DNA from: Kitasatospora sp. MAP12-44
GTDB taxonomy: Bacteria; Actinomycetota; Actinomycetes; Streptomycetales; Streptomycetaceae
Assembly: GCF_029892095.1 (NCBI RefSeq)
Contig: NZ_JARZAE010000004.1
Coordinates: 5,394,001 to 5,458,000 of the forward strand
Length of the DNA: 64,000 nt
Direction of reading: 5' to 3'
Both the position numbers and the translations under genes were made by a program. Below the pieces are notes generated by a model that saw only the letters and a list, made by a program, of their open reading frames with translations, made no database searches and was not told where the DNA came from. This document shows, in pieces, positions 7,178-16,162 of this stretch (its first letter is position 1; each line of letters opens with the position of its first letter).

Positions 7178-7669
7178 TCACGGCTGGCTGATCGACCCGC
7201 CGCGCTTCTTGTGCAGGCTGATACTGACCGTCCGGTCCTCGGCGACCGTCGACTCCACCTCGCCGGCCAGTGCGGAGAGCACCGTCCAGGCGAAGGTGTC
7301 GCGTTCGGGCGCCCGACCGTCCGTGGTGGGGGCCGAGACGGTGACTCGCAGTGAGTCTCCGACCAGCCGGAACACACAGCAGAGCACGGAGCCCGGCACC
7401 GCCTGCTGGAGCAGGATGGCGCAGGCCTCGTCCACCGCGATGCGCAGGTCCTCGATCTCGTCGAGAGTGAAGTCCAACCGGGCCGCGAGTCCGGCCGTGG
7501 CCGTCCGCAGTACCGAGAGGTAGGCACCCTGCGCGGGCAGCCGGACCTCGACGAAATCCTTGGCGGCCTTCGTCTCTGCATCGCCGTCGATCTGGGACAC
7601 CCTCACCTCCTGGGTGACGCGCTGTGCTTGTGACCCCAAGGCCGCGGCACGTTCTGTTGCTTGGCTCAA
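7178..7669 (-). CDS. RsbW-like anti-sigma factor (HATPase_c)
   Basis: A 163-aa protein with a single Bergerat-type ATPase domain. Its N box is LRIAVDEACAILLQQA (E and D kept; the usual Asn position is altered, as in some RsbW homologues). RsbW-type proteins bind SigB/F-family sigma factors and phosphorylate STAS anti-anti-sigma factors. It lies immediately upstream of, and co-oriented with, the SigH-like gene, the prsH/rshA-sigH arrangement of S. coelicolor. No STAS partner is in the window. Upstream, a 12-bp palindrome CGGTACGTACCG (7702-7713) may be a promoter element. Confidence 0.85.
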   Translation of the reverse strand: MSQATERAAALGSQAQRVTQEVRVSQIDGDAETKAAKDFVEVRLPAQGAYLSVLRTATAGLAARLDFTLDEIEDLRIAVDEACAILLQQAVPGSVLCCVFRLVGDSLRVTVSAPTTDGRAPERDTFAWTVLSALAGEVESTVAEDRTVSISLHKKRGGSISQP

Positions 7670-7872
7670 CTGCTTCGCCCCAACTGTCTTGAGGGGTGGT
7701 GCGGTACGTACCGGGTCCTACCCAGCCGGGCGGCACCGGACGCAGGCCGTCCGCCCGAGACGTTACCGCTATCGGCGGACGGATGTCGCGGCCCCGGACG
7801 GCCCGAGGGTGACTCATGGTAGGCCCCGGCGCCCATCTGGGGCAGTCATCCGACGTGATTCCTACCTGCGTC

Positions 7873-8349
7873 TCAGGAGGCTCCCAGGGCCCGCAGCGCG
7901 TCCCCGGTCAGCCGGTGGACGGTCCACTCCTCCATCGGCTCGGCGCCGAGCGACTTGTAGAAGCCGATCGAGGGCTCGTTCCAGTCCAGCACCGACCACT
8001 CGAACCGGTCGTAGCCGCGCTGCACGGCGATCCTGGCCAGCTCGGTGAGCAGCGCCTTCCCGTGGCCGCCGCCGCGCGCCGCGGGGCGCACGTAGAGGTC
8101 CTCCAGGTAGATGCCGGGGGTTCCGCGCCAGGTGGAGAAGTTGCGGAACCAGAGCGCGAAGCCGACGGTCTCCCCGGTGTCGTCGTCCTGCGCGATGTGG
8201 GCGAAGACGACCGGCTGCTCGCCGAAGAGCGCCTCGCGCAGTTGATCCTCGGTGGCGTTCGCCTCGTGCAGGGCCTTCTCGTAGTCCGCGAGCTCGCGGA
8301 CCAGTTCGATGATGGTCGGGACGTCGTCCACGGTGGCTTGCCTGATCAT
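7873..8349 (-). CDS. GNAT acetyltransferase (diamine/thialysine type)
   Basis: A 158-aa single-domain GNAT. It starts MIRQATVDDVPTIIELV; the acetyl-CoA loop region reads LYVRPAARGGGHGKALL (family pattern V.P..RG.G.G..L), and the end W.......YKSLGAEPMEEW resembles spermidine/spermine or thialysine N-acetyltransferases. It would move the acetyl group of acetyl-CoA to a primary amine; the substrate is not readable. It stands alone between the anti-sigma gene and sodN. Confidence 0.88.
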   Translation of the reverse strand: MIRQATVDDVPTIIELVRELADYEKALHEANATEDQLREALFGEQPVVFAHIAQDDDTGETVGFALWFRNFSTWRGTPGIYLEDLYVRPAARGGGHGKALLTELARIAVQRGYDRFEWSVLDWNEPSIGFYKSLGAEPMEEWTVHRLTGDALRALGAS

Positions 8350-8420
8350 GTCTTCGAGCCTACTGGGGTGGCAGGCCGATCAGGCCGTCAATTCGATGCC
8401 ATTCGGTCCACCCGAACGGC

Positions 8421-8454
8421 GGATGCCCCTCACTCGTAGGAGTGAAGGGCATCC
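8421..8454 (-). terminator. sodN terminator
   Basis: A 15-bp stem with one mismatch (8421-8435 with 8440-8454) and a 4-nt loop lies 20 bp after the sodN stop. Confidence 0.75.
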
Positions 8455-8473
8455 GCACGGTGCGACCGAGGCC

Positions 8474-8869
8474 TCAGGCCTTCTTGGTCTCCCAGAAGAT
8501 CGTGTCGATCTGGGCGATGTAGTCGAGCAGCGCCTGACCGGTCTTCGGGTCCGTCGAGGCCTTGGTGGCCGAGGCGGCCTTCAGGGCGTCGTTGAAGAGC
8601 TGGTGCAGCTCGGGGTACTTCTCGAAGTGCGGGGCCTTGAAGTAGTCGCTCCACAGGACCGACAGGTGGTGCTTGACGGCCTCGGCGCGCTGCTCCTTGA
8701 TGATGATGGCGCGAGCGCGGAAGTGCGCGTCCTCGTTGGCCTGGTACTTCTCCTGAGTACCCTTCACCGACTCGGCCTCGATCCGGGCCTGAGCCGGGTC
8801 GTAGACACCGCAGGGCAGGTCACAGTGCGCGAACGCGGTCACCCGCGGAGCAAACAGACGAGAGAACAT
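8474..8869 (-). CDS. sodN: Nickel superoxide dismutase
   Basis: A 131-aa NiSOD precursor. The nickel hook HCDLPCGVYDP starts at His15. The 14-residue leader MFSRLFAPRVTAFA must be removed so that the His15 amino group can ligate nickel together with Cys16, Cys20 and the His side chain. The rest is the four-helix bundle that assembles as a hexamer. It dismutates superoxide in the cytosol. The processing peptidase SodX is encoded divergently 195 bp away. In Streptomyces, sodN expression depends on nickel through Nur; no clear Nur box was found in the gap. A strong RBS (AAGGAAGGA) precedes the ATG. Confidence 0.98.
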   Translation of the reverse strand: MFSRLFAPRVTAFAHCDLPCGVYDPAQARIEAESVKGTQEKYQANEDAHFRARAIIIKEQRAEAVKHHLSVLWSDYFKAPHFEKYPELHQLFNDALKAASATKASTDPKTGQALLDYIAQIDTIFWETKKA

Positions 8870-9064
8870 GGGAGTCCTTCCTTAGATCGTCTTCCCGCGG
8901 CCGAGACTACCCGTTTGCCCCCTGGATCTCTCGGCCGGGACGGCGGCCTAGGGCAAAAGAACGAGCCGGAACCGGCAGATATCGGACGTACGCGCGAGAT
9001 GCGCGATGCTGGACCGTGGACGCATGGCCGCGGGCGGCCTGCCGGGACCAGGAGGCGGACACGA

Positions 9065-9568
9065 ATGGCGGCGAAGCGACGGGATTCTGACGTCGGCCCA
9101 GCGGATGCCGGGGCAGCGGATGTCGGCCCGGAGCCGGAGGAGCGGGTCGGCGGCGGTCTGCTGCCGTTCGGTCTGATGACGGTGGCCGGACCCTCGATGG
9201 TCCCGACCCTGCTGCACGGCGACCAGCTGGTGGTCCGCTACGGCGCCCGGCTGCGGCCCGGCGCGGTGGTGCTGGCCCGCCACCCGCTGCGGCAGGACCT
9301 GCTGGTGGTCAAGCGGGCCACCGAACGCCGTTCGGGCGGTTGGTGGTTGCTCTCCGACAATCAGTTCATCGAGAGCGACAGCCGTGAATACGGCGCCGTC
9401 CCCCCGGAGCTGGTGCTCGGCCGCGTGCTGCTGCGCCTGCGCCCCCGTCCCGTCTGGCTGGCCCCCGCCGGCTGGCTGGAGCGCCTGCTGTGCCGCCCGC
9501 CGCTCTCCCGCGTCCCAGGCCTGGCCACCCGCCTCGGCGTCTTCCACCGGCTCAGCCCTGAGCTGTGA
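9065..9568 (+). CDS. sodX: SodX, signal-peptidase-like NiSOD maturation protease
   Basis: A 167-aa S26-family serine protease with GPSMVPTL (catalytic Ser44) and VVKRATE (catalytic Lys83), then the GDN-like LSDNQFIESDSREYG segment. Unlike membrane signal peptidases it has no clear N-terminal anchor, fitting a cytosolic enzyme that trims the SodN leader. It is divergent from sodN, the conserved arrangement. ATG 9065 follows GGAGG. Its 3' end overlaps the convergent CGNR gene by 17 bp. Confidence 0.92.
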   Translation: MAAKRRDSDVGPADAGAADVGPEPEERVGGGLLPFGLMTVAGPSMVPTLLHGDQLVVRYGARLRPGAVVLARHPLRQDLLVVKRATERRSGGWWLLSDNQFIESDSREYGAVPPELVLGRVLLRLRPRPVWLAPAGWLERLLCRPPLSRVPGLATRLGVFHRLSPEL

Positions 9569-10145
9569 GCCCGGCGGCCGCCGCCTCCTGGCGCTTGCGG
9601 GCGCGGTAGGCGGCGACGTTGGCGCGGGTGGCGCAGCGGTCGGAGCAGTAGCGGCGGGAGCGGTTGGTGGAGGTGTCCAGGTAGGCGTTGCGGCAGGGGG
9701 CGGCCTGGCAGATGCCCAGCCGGTCGGCACCCAGCTCGGTGAGGTGGATGGCCAGGCCCATGCAGGCGACGGCGCTGAAGTTGGCCGCCGCGGTCGGCGC
9801 GTTGTCGGCCAGGTGCAGATGCCAGCGCGGGCGGCCGCCGGCGTCCAGGTGGTCATGGCCGGCCACCAGCGGGCTGACCGGGTACTCCACCAGCAGGCTG
9901 TTGAGCAGGTCGACCCCGCGCACCTCGTCGCCCTGCGCGGCGGCGGTGAAGACGGCACGCAGCCTGGTGCGCACGGCGCGCAGCCGGGGCAGGTCGGACT
10001 CGTCGGCCAGCCGGGCGCCGCGCGAGTCGCTGCTGGCGAAGAGCGAGCGCACCGCCTCGACGGAGACCAGGGCGTCGGTGCCGCGTTCCGGCTCCTCGCT
10101 GTTCACCAGCCGAACGGCGTAGTCGGCGTACGCGGCGAGCTCCAC
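9552..10145 (-). CDS. CGNR zinc-finger / ABATE-domain protein
   Basis: A 197-aa protein. The N-terminal region starts VELAAYADYAVRLVN (ABATE-like, formerly DUF1470). The C terminus carries the CGNR-type zinc finger C-x4-C-x15-C-x3-C within QAAPCRNAYLDTSTNRSRRYC and SDRC. Family members are putative stress-related transcription regulators. GTG 10145 is preferred because GGAGGG sits 6 nt upstream; a TTG start at 10175 lacks a ribosome site. Confidence 0.85.
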   Translation of the reverse strand: MELAAYADYAVRLVNSEEPERGTDALVSVEAVRSLFASSDSRGARLADESDLPRLRAVRTRLRAVFTAAAQGDEVRGVDLLNSLLVEYPVSPLVAGHDHLDAGGRPRWHLHLADNAPTAAANFSAVACMGLAIHLTELGADRLGICQAAPCRNAYLDTSTNRSRRYCSDRCATRANVAAYRARKRQEAAAAGLTAQG

Positions 10146-10210
10146 GGCGGTCCCTCCGAGAGTGGTAACGGGCAAGCAGCCTTCAGCCTATTACCTGGCG
10201 GGGGAATAGC

Positions 10211-10241
10211 GAAGGCGCCGGCCACGGGGACCGGCGCCTTC
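10211..10241 (-). terminator. Terminator of the amino-acid ABC operon
   Basis: A perfect 11-bp stem (10211-10221 with 10231-10241) lies 14 bp beyond the ATPase stop. Confidence 0.8.
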
Positions 10242-10254
10242 GGGGTCAGCGCGT

Positions 10255-11064
10255 TCAGAGGACCTTGGAGAGGAAGGCCTTGGTGCGCTCGTGCTGGGGG
10301 TTGGCGAGCACGTCGCGCGGGTGGCCGGCCTCGACCACCACGCCGCCGTCCATGAAGACCAGCGCGTCACCGACCTCGCGGGCGAAGCCCATCTCGTGGG
10401 TGACCACGATCATCGTCATGCCGTCCTGGGCCAGCCCGCGCATGACGTCCAGCACCTCGCCGACCAGCTCCGGGTCGAGCGCCGAGGTGGGCTCGTCGAA
10501 GAGCATCAGCTTCGGCTCCATGGCCAGCGCGCGGGCGATCGCCACCCGCTGCTGCTGGCCGCCGGAGAGCTGGGAGGGGTAGCTGGCCGCCTTGTCGGCC
10601 AGGCCGACCCGCTCCAGCAGGGCCGTGCCGCGCGCCTTGGCACTGGCCTTGCTCTCGCCCCGGACCTGGACCGGCGCCTCGATCACGTTCTCCAGCGCGG
10701 TCATGTGCGGGAAGAGGTTGAAGTGCTGGAACACCATGCCGATGTCGCGCCGCTTCAGCGCGACCTCGCTGTCCCGCAGCTCGTGCAGCCGGTCGCCCTT
10801 CTGCCGGTAGCCGACCAGCTCGCCGTCGACGTAGAGCCGGCCGGCGTTGATCTTCTCCAGGTGGTTGATGCAGCGCAGGAAGGTGGACTTGCCGGAGCCG
10901 GACGGGCCGACCAGGACGAACACCTCGCCCTGGCGGACCTCCAGGTCGATGCCCTTGAGGACCTCGATCAGGCCGTACGACTTGTGTACCCGCTCGGCCT
11001 TGACCATCGCGGTGGCCTGCGGGCCCGGCGTCCGGTCGGTCGAGGACTTGGTCGGGTCGCTCAC
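10255..11064 (-). CDS. Polar amino-acid ABC transporter ATPase (GlnQ/HisP-like)
   Basis: A 269-aa ABC ATPase with Walker A GPSGSGKST (53-61), signature LSGGQQQR, Walker B LMLFDEPTSALD and H-loop VVTHEM. The HELRDSEVALKRRDIGMVFQHFNLF stretch is typical of polar amino-acid importers (PAAT family). It energises uptake through the permease encoded just upstream, which it overlaps by 4 bp (GTGA). The GTG at 11064 adds about 20 polar residues before the usual family start. Confidence 0.95.
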   Translation of the reverse strand: MSDPTKSSTDRTPGPQATAMVKAERVHKSYGLIEVLKGIDLEVRQGEVFVLVGPSGSGKSTFLRCINHLEKINAGRLYVDGELVGYRQKGDRLHELRDSEVALKRRDIGMVFQHFNLFPHMTALENVIEAPVQVRGESKASAKARGTALLERVGLADKAASYPSQLSGGQQQRVAIARALAMEPKLMLFDEPTSALDPELVGEVLDVMRGLAQDGMTMIVVTHEMGFAREVGDALVFMDGGVVVEAGHPRDVLANPQHERTKAFLSKVL

Positions 11065-12035
11065 AGGTGACCGCCTCCTTCGAGACCCGGGACGACGTCC
11101 GGCGTGGTGGTCCGTGGTGACCGGCCCTTGAACAGGCCGCGCAGGCGCTGCAGCGGGGTCGGCGGCAGGATCCGGTTGGCGCCCCGGGCGTAGTGCCGTT
11201 CGATGTAGTACTGGACGACCGTCAGGATCGAGGTCATGAACAGGTACCAGATGCTCGCCACGATCAGCAGCGGGATGGTCTGGAAGGTCCGCGAGTAGAT
11301 GTCGTGCGCCGCTCCCAGCAACTCGACCAGTGAGATCGAGTATGCCAGCGAGGTGGTCTTCAGCATCGAGATGGTCTCGTTGCCGGTCGGCGGGATGATC
11401 ACCCGCATCGCCTGCGGCAGGATGATCCGCCGCATGGTCCTGGTCTGGCTCATGCCCAGCGCGTGCGCGGCCTCGGTCTGGCCCACCGCGACGGACTGGA
11501 TGCCGCCGCGGACGATCTCCGCCATGTAGGCGGCCTCGTTGAGGCCGAGGCCGAGCAGCGCCGCGGTGAAGACCGGGATCAGCGTGTTGGTGGACCCGGA
11601 CCAGAACTCGGTGCCGAACGGGATACCGATCGACAGCTTCGGCCAGAGCGAGCCCATGAACTCCCAGAACAGCAGCTGGACCAGCACCGGAGTGCCGCGG
11701 AACACCCAGATGTAGAACCAGGCGGTCCCGGACAGCAGCGGGTTGGGCGACAGCCGCATGATCGCCAGGATGACCCCGCCGACCACGCCCATCAGCATGG
11801 CGAGCGCGGTCAGCTCAAGTGTGGTGACCAGGCCGTTCATGATGGTGGAGTCGAACAGGTACTTGCCGACGACGTGCCACTCGATGGCTTTGTTGAAGAG
11901 CAGGGCGTGGATCAGCATCGCCGCCAGGATCGCGACGACGACGGATCCGGCCCAGCGGCCGGGGTGGCGGACCGGGACGGCCTTGATGGTCTCGGGCCGT
12001 CCCGGCTGCACCGGCCCCTGATCGTTTGGGTTCAC
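11061..12035 (-). CDS. Polar amino-acid ABC transporter permease (HisMQ family)
   Basis: A 324-aa inner-membrane permease with about five or six helices and the EAA loop EAAHALGMSQTRTMRRIILPQAM, which contacts the ATPase. NGLVTTLELTALAM is the usual start of the PAAT permease domain. Only one permease gene is present, so it probably forms a homodimer. It sits between the binding-protein gene (38 bp upstream) and the ATPase gene (4-bp overlap). The start is GTG at 12035. Confidence 0.93.
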   Translation of the reverse strand: MNPNDQGPVQPGRPETIKAVPVRHPGRWAGSVVVAILAAMLIHALLFNKAIEWHVVGKYLFDSTIMNGLVTTLELTALAMLMGVVGGVILAIMRLSPNPLLSGTAWFYIWVFRGTPVLVQLLFWEFMGSLWPKLSIGIPFGTEFWSGSTNTLIPVFTAALLGLGLNEAAYMAEIVRGGIQSVAVGQTEAAHALGMSQTRTMRRIILPQAMRVIIPPTGNETISMLKTTSLAYSISLVELLGAAHDIYSRTFQTIPLLIVASIWYLFMTSILTVVQYYIERHYARGANRILPPTPLQRLRGLFKGRSPRTTTPDVVPGLEGGGHL

Positions 12036-12073
12036 AGTGAGGCCTCGGAGGAGAAGAGTTCAGGAACGCGCGG

Positions 12074-13006
12074 TCAGCTGGTGGCGCCGTTGATCACCGA
12101 GGTGTTGATGGCACCGGCCTCGACGCCCCACTTGGTGAGGATCGCCTTGTAGGTGCCGTCCGCCATCAGCGACTCGACAGCGCCCTGGACGGCCTTGGTG
12201 AGCGGCGAGTTCTTGGCGACCACGATGCCGTAGGGGGCGGTGTCCGTGGTGCCGCCGAGCTTCTGCAGCTGGCCGTTGGTCTGCTGGATCGCGTAGTCCA
12301 CGACCGGCGAGTCGGCGAGCATGACCTGGTCGCGCCCGGCGACCAGCGCCTGGGTGACGTCCGTCTGCAGGTCGAACTTGTCGCCGTCGTTCGGGATGGT
12401 CGGCTTGCCGGCCTTGACGCAGGCGGGGTTCAGGACGTTCTTGATCTCGTCGGCCTGGGTGGTGCCGGTCTGCACCGCGACCTTCTTGCCGCACAGGTTG
12501 TTCGGGTCGATGTTGTCGGGGTTGCCCGACTTCACGGCGGCGCTGGTGCCGGCCGAGAAGTAGGTCACCATGTCGACCGTGGCCTCGCGGTCCTTGGTGT
12601 CCGTGAACGAGCTCATGCCCAGCTGGTACTTGTTCGCCGTGATGCCGGGGATGATCGAGGTGAAGTCGGCGTTCTGGACGTTGGCGGTCAGCCCGAGGGT
12701 CTTCGCGATCGCGTTCGCCAGGTCGACGTCCATGCCGACCAGGTTGCCCTGGGCGTCCTTGAACTCGTTGGGGGCGTACGAGGCGTCCGAGGCGACCACC
12801 AGCTTGCCGCTCGACTTGATGTCGGCCGGGACCAGCGCGGCCAGCGACGCCACGGCGGTGGGGGTGGGCAGCGCCGAGCTGGAGGAGCCGGTGCTGCTGC
12901 TTCCGCTGCTCTTGCTGCTACTGCTGCAGCCGGTGAGGGCCAGCGAGCCGATGGCGAGAACCGTCGCCACCTGGAGCAGCCGGGTGCGGGGGATACGGGC
13001 GCTCAT
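12074..13006 (-). CDS. Amino-acid-binding lipoprotein of the ABC transporter
   Basis: A 310-aa extracellular solute-binding protein (family 3). The lipoprotein signal ends LALTGC, with Cys near residue 22, followed by a Ser-rich tether. The core has LVVASDASYAPNEFKD, GMDVDLANAIAKTLG and DREATVDMVTYF, the ligand-cleft pattern of polar amino-acid binders. It is the closest binding gene to the permease. ATG 13006 is chosen because the signal peptide begins there and GGAGGC precedes it. Confidence 0.92.
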   Translation of the reverse strand: MSARIPRTRLLQVATVLAIGSLALTGCSSSSKSSGSSSTGSSSSALPTPTAVASLAALVPADIKSSGKLVVASDASYAPNEFKDAQGNLVGMDVDLANAIAKTLGLTANVQNADFTSIIPGITANKYQLGMSSFTDTKDREATVDMVTYFSAGTSAAVKSGNPDNIDPNNLCGKKVAVQTGTTQADEIKNVLNPACVKAGKPTIPNDGDKFDLQTDVTQALVAGRDQVMLADSPVVDYAIQQTNGQLQKLGGTTDTAPYGIVVAKNSPLTKAVQGAVESLMADGTYKAILTKWGVEAGAINTSVINGATS

Positions 13007-13235
13007 GGAACGAGCCTCCTGTGGGAGAGGGTGGGGCGGATCGTGCCGCGTGGGGACCGGACGTGCTGGTGGGTGGGGCCACCCTCCGCCGAGGTGGTGG
13101 GGGAATCCTGCCATCACCGAACTGTTGAACGGACCATCAGTCAGATCAAAAATGCGTAACGAGGAGTTAGATCGTCCGATTACCGGAGGAGATCACCCCT
13201 CGCACGCACTCTTTTGACAGGTTCTCACTGGAGTC

Positions 13236-13271
13236 GGGCCCCCGCCCGGTGATGCGTCCGGGCGGGGGCCC
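13236..13271 (-). terminator. Terminator between the two binding-protein genes
   Basis: A perfect 14-bp GC stem (13236-13249 with 13258-13271) with an 8-nt loop starts 6 bp beyond the stop of the upstream binding protein. The second binding-protein gene may therefore be transcribed separately from the transporter operon. Confidence 0.85.
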
Positions 13272-13276
13272 TGCTG

Positions 13277-14191
13277 CTAGAAACCGCCGTTGACCTGGGC
13301 GTCCGCGACGGCTCCCCCAGGGATGTTCCACTTGGTCAGGATCTTGTCGTAGTCGCCGTCGCGGATCAGCTCGGTGAGCGCCTTGGACAGCACGTCGCGC
13401 AGCTCCGGGTCGGACTTGTTGACGGTGATGCCGTAGGGGCTGGGCTGCAGGATCGAGCCGGTCACCTGGAACTGGCCGCCGCCCCGGCTGGGGTCGGTGT
13501 TGTAGGCGGCCACCGGGTAGTCGTTCAGGTCGGCGACCGCGGTGCCGGAGGAGACCTCGGCGAGGGCCTGGTCGTCGGTGGCGAACAGGTCGACCTGCAG
13601 CGGTTTGCCGGCGCGGCCGCAGGCGGTCTGCTGACGGGCCGCTATCTCGGCCTGGATGGTGCCGCCCTGCAGGGCGATGGTGTGCCCGCAGAGGTTGTCC
13701 AGGGTGGTGATGCCCAGCGGGTTGCCGGTCTTCGCCAGGATCGTGGTGCCGGTCTCGAAGTAGTCCACGAAGTCGACGCCCGGGTTGACCTGCTTGCCGT
13801 TGTCGTCGGCGCCGGTCTGGCGCTCCTGGGTGTCGATCACGGCGGACATCGCCAGGTCGACCTGGCCGGACTGGACGGCCGGAATCAGCTTGTCGAACGA
13901 CATGTCCACGAACTGGACCTTGAGTCCCAGGTAACTGCCGAGCGCATTGGCCAGGTCGGGGTCGAGACCGGCCGGGGCCGCGTTGGTGTCCTTGAAGTCG
14001 ACGGGGGCGTAGTTGAGGTTGGAGCCGATCTTGAGGACGCCGGCTGAGCGGACCGCCTTGGGCAGCTGGGTGCGCAGGGCGGCCCCCGGGTCGGCGGCGG
14101 CACCGGTGGTGCTGCCGCACCCGGCCAGCAGCAGGCTGCCCAGGCCTACCGCGAGGACGGGGGTTGCGGGCATGAGGGTGTTGTAGGGCAT
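13277..14191 (-). CDS. Second amino-acid-binding lipoprotein
   Basis: A 304-aa family 3 solute-binding lipoprotein (lipobox LLAGC, Cys near residue 25). The cleft motifs LKIGSNLNYAPVDFKD, GLDPDLANALGSYLG and VDFVDYFETG are clearly paralogous to the neighbouring binding protein but diverged. A strong terminator separates it from the next gene, so it either shares the same permease as an alternative receptor or acts as a sensor. The start at 14191 (ATG) could also be Met7. Confidence 0.9.
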   Translation of the reverse strand: MPYNTLMPATPVLAVGLGSLLLAGCGSTTGAAADPGAALRTQLPKAVRSAGVLKIGSNLNYAPVDFKDTNAAPAGLDPDLANALGSYLGLKVQFVDMSFDKLIPAVQSGQVDLAMSAVIDTQERQTGADDNGKQVNPGVDFVDYFETGTTILAKTGNPLGITTLDNLCGHTIALQGGTIQAEIAARQQTACGRAGKPLQVDLFATDDQALAEVSSGTAVADLNDYPVAAYNTDPSRGGGQFQVTGSILQPSPYGITVNKSDPELRDVLSKALTELIRDGDYDKILTKWNIPGGAVADAQVNGGF

Positions 14192-14865
14192 GGCTGAACT
14201 CGTTCCTGAGGGGGGAAGGAGAGGGAGAGTCCGCCGCGGGTGGGCTGCTGGGGTGTGCAGCGCGGACCTCGGACGTTTGCCCTGGAGGGCCGCGGGGAGA
14301 GGGTGTGCGGCCGGTCGTGCGAGGTCCGCCGCAGGGGGCGGGAAAGGGATCCTCCCATCCCGGCCTGCCGGACCGGGGGCCGGGTGTGTCAGAATCTGCT
14401 ATCGGGTGATCCCCGATACCGAACACAGACCGCCGGATCGCGACAGATCCGGGGTGCGCAGGACCGGAAGCCGATGACGTCGACTCCGTAGCCGAGGCAC
14501 CAGCTCCCCTCCGCGTCTGCTGTTCACCCCCCGCGGGTGTGCGTATTGAATCGCCGTGTGAAGATGCCGGTTCTTCGAGTTCTTCCGAAGCTCGAGTTCC
14601 AGGTGGTGTCATTCACGGGGTGAACAGTGCGTGACGAGGAACTAAGGCACAGGTGCGGTGTCTTTTCTCGGGCCTAGGCTCAGCCCGGATGCACAGTGCA
14701 GAACACCTAAAACCCTCATCCGAGGGCGCTCGTCCGACGGCAGCGCCCCGACACTCCCGAGTCCGGGTCCCGCTGCGGCGGACCCGGGATTTCAGCATCC
14801 CCCGGGGAGGTCGAGCGCCTGTCGGTCCGCGCGTCCTCGCTGATCATGACGAAGAGGTCATCATC
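14192..14865. other. Divergent regulatory region, binding protein / malic enzyme
   Basis: A 674-bp region with no supported gene. It has several dyads: TATCGGG/CCCGATA (14400-14406 with 14412-14418), a TTCAC-gggg-TGAA motif near 14613 and, in the malic-enzyme leader, CCGGGTCC/GGACCCGG (14763-14770 with 14780-14787). The malic-enzyme transcript probably has a long leader. No known riboswitch pattern was recognised. Confidence 0.4.
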
Positions 14866-16062
14866 GTGGCAGCGGAGATCATTCACCCTCGTACTCAGGA
14901 CACCGACGACCCCGTCGACGCCGTGTTCGCGCTTCACCGCGGCGGCAAGATGGAGGTGCGCGCCACGGTGCCCGTGCGCGACGCGGACGATCTGTCCCTG
15001 GCCTACACCCCTGGTGTCGCCCGGGTCTGCACGGCGATCGCCGAGCAGCCCGAGCTGGTCAACGACTACACCTGGAAGGCCAACACGGTCGCGGTGGTCA
15101 CCGACGGCACCGCGGTGCTGGGCCTGGGCGACATCGGCCCGGAGGCGTCACTGCCCGTGATGGAGGGCAAGGCGATCCTGTTCAAGCAGTTCGGCGGCGT
15201 CGACGCGGTGCCGATCGCGCTGGCCTGCACGGGCGTGGACGAGATCGTGGAGACCGTCGTGCGGCTCGCGCCGTCCTTCGGCGGCGTCAACCTGGAGGAC
15301 ATCTCCGCCCCGCGCTGCTTCGAGATCGAGCGCCGGCTCCAGGAGGCCCTGGACATCCCGGTCTTCCACGACGACCAGCACGGCACCGCGATCGTCTCCA
15401 CCGCGGCGCTCTGGAACGCCGCCAAGCTGACCGGCCGCGGGATCGGCGAGCTGCGGGCCGTCATCTCCGGTGCGGGCGCGGCTGGGATCGCGATCGCCAA
15501 GATGCTGGTCGCGGCCGGTATCGGCGATGTCGCGGTCTGCGACCGGCGCGGCGTGGTCTACCAGGGCCGTGGCGACCTGACGGACGTCAAGGCCGAGATC
15601 GCCGAGCTCACCAACAAGACCGGCCTCAAGGGCTCGCTGGCCGAGGCGCTGGAGGGCGCGGACGTCTTCATCGGCGTCTCCGGCGGCACCGTGCCGGAGG
15701 AGGCGGTGGCGAAGATGGCCAAGGACTGCTTCATCTTCGCGATGGCCAACCCCACCCCGGAGATCCACCCCGAGGTCGCGCACAAGTACGCCGCCGTGGT
15801 GGCGACCGGGCGCTCCGACTTCCCGAACCAGATCAACAACGTGCTGGCCTTCCCCGGCATCTTCGCCGGCGCGCTCCAGGTGCGGGCCTCGCGGATCACC
15901 GAGGGCATGAAGCTGGCCGCCGCCGAGGCGCTGGCCGACCTGGTGGCCGACGAGCTGACGGCCCAGCGGGTGATCCCCTCGCCGTTCGACCCGCGGGTGG
16001 CCCCCGCCGTCACCAAGGCGGTCGCCGAGGCGGCCCGCCGTGAGGGCGTCGCCCGCCGCTGA
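14866..16062 (+). CDS. NAD(P)-dependent malic enzyme
   Basis: A 398-aa bacterial malic enzyme, which oxidatively decarboxylates malate to pyruvate and makes NAD(P)H. Motifs: LAYTPGVARVC, VTDGTAVLGLGDIGPEASLPVMEGKA (catalytic Tyr/Lys region), metal-binding EDISAPRCFEIE, HDDQHGTA and the dinucleotide loop GAGAAGIA. The end PSPFDPRVAPAVTKAVAEAA is the usual C terminus. GTG 14866 gives VAAEIIHPR, as in Streptomyces homologues; the frame upstream to 14653 is leader. It feeds pyruvate and reducing power, relevant to storage lipid and antibiotic supply in streptomycetes. Confidence 0.95.
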   Translation: MAAEIIHPRTQDTDDPVDAVFALHRGGKMEVRATVPVRDADDLSLAYTPGVARVCTAIAEQPELVNDYTWKANTVAVVTDGTAVLGLGDIGPEASLPVMEGKAILFKQFGGVDAVPIALACTGVDEIVETVVRLAPSFGGVNLEDISAPRCFEIERRLQEALDIPVFHDDQHGTAIVSTAALWNAAKLTGRGIGELRAVISGAGAAGIAIAKMLVAAGIGDVAVCDRRGVVYQGRGDLTDVKAEIAELTNKTGLKGSLAEALEGADVFIGVSGGTVPEEAVAKMAKDCFIFAMANPTPEIHPEVAHKYAAVVATGRSDFPNQINNVLAFPGIFAGALQVRASRITEGMKLAAAEALADLVADELTAQRVIPSPFDPRVAPAVTKAVAEAARREGVARR

Positions 16063-16162
16063 CGCGGCGGCAGCGGGAACTGCTCCGGGCCCGGGACACG
16101 CGGTGGAGGTCACACCCGCGCGTGGTTCCGGGCCCTGGCCGTCCGGCGCTAGTGTCCGGGAC

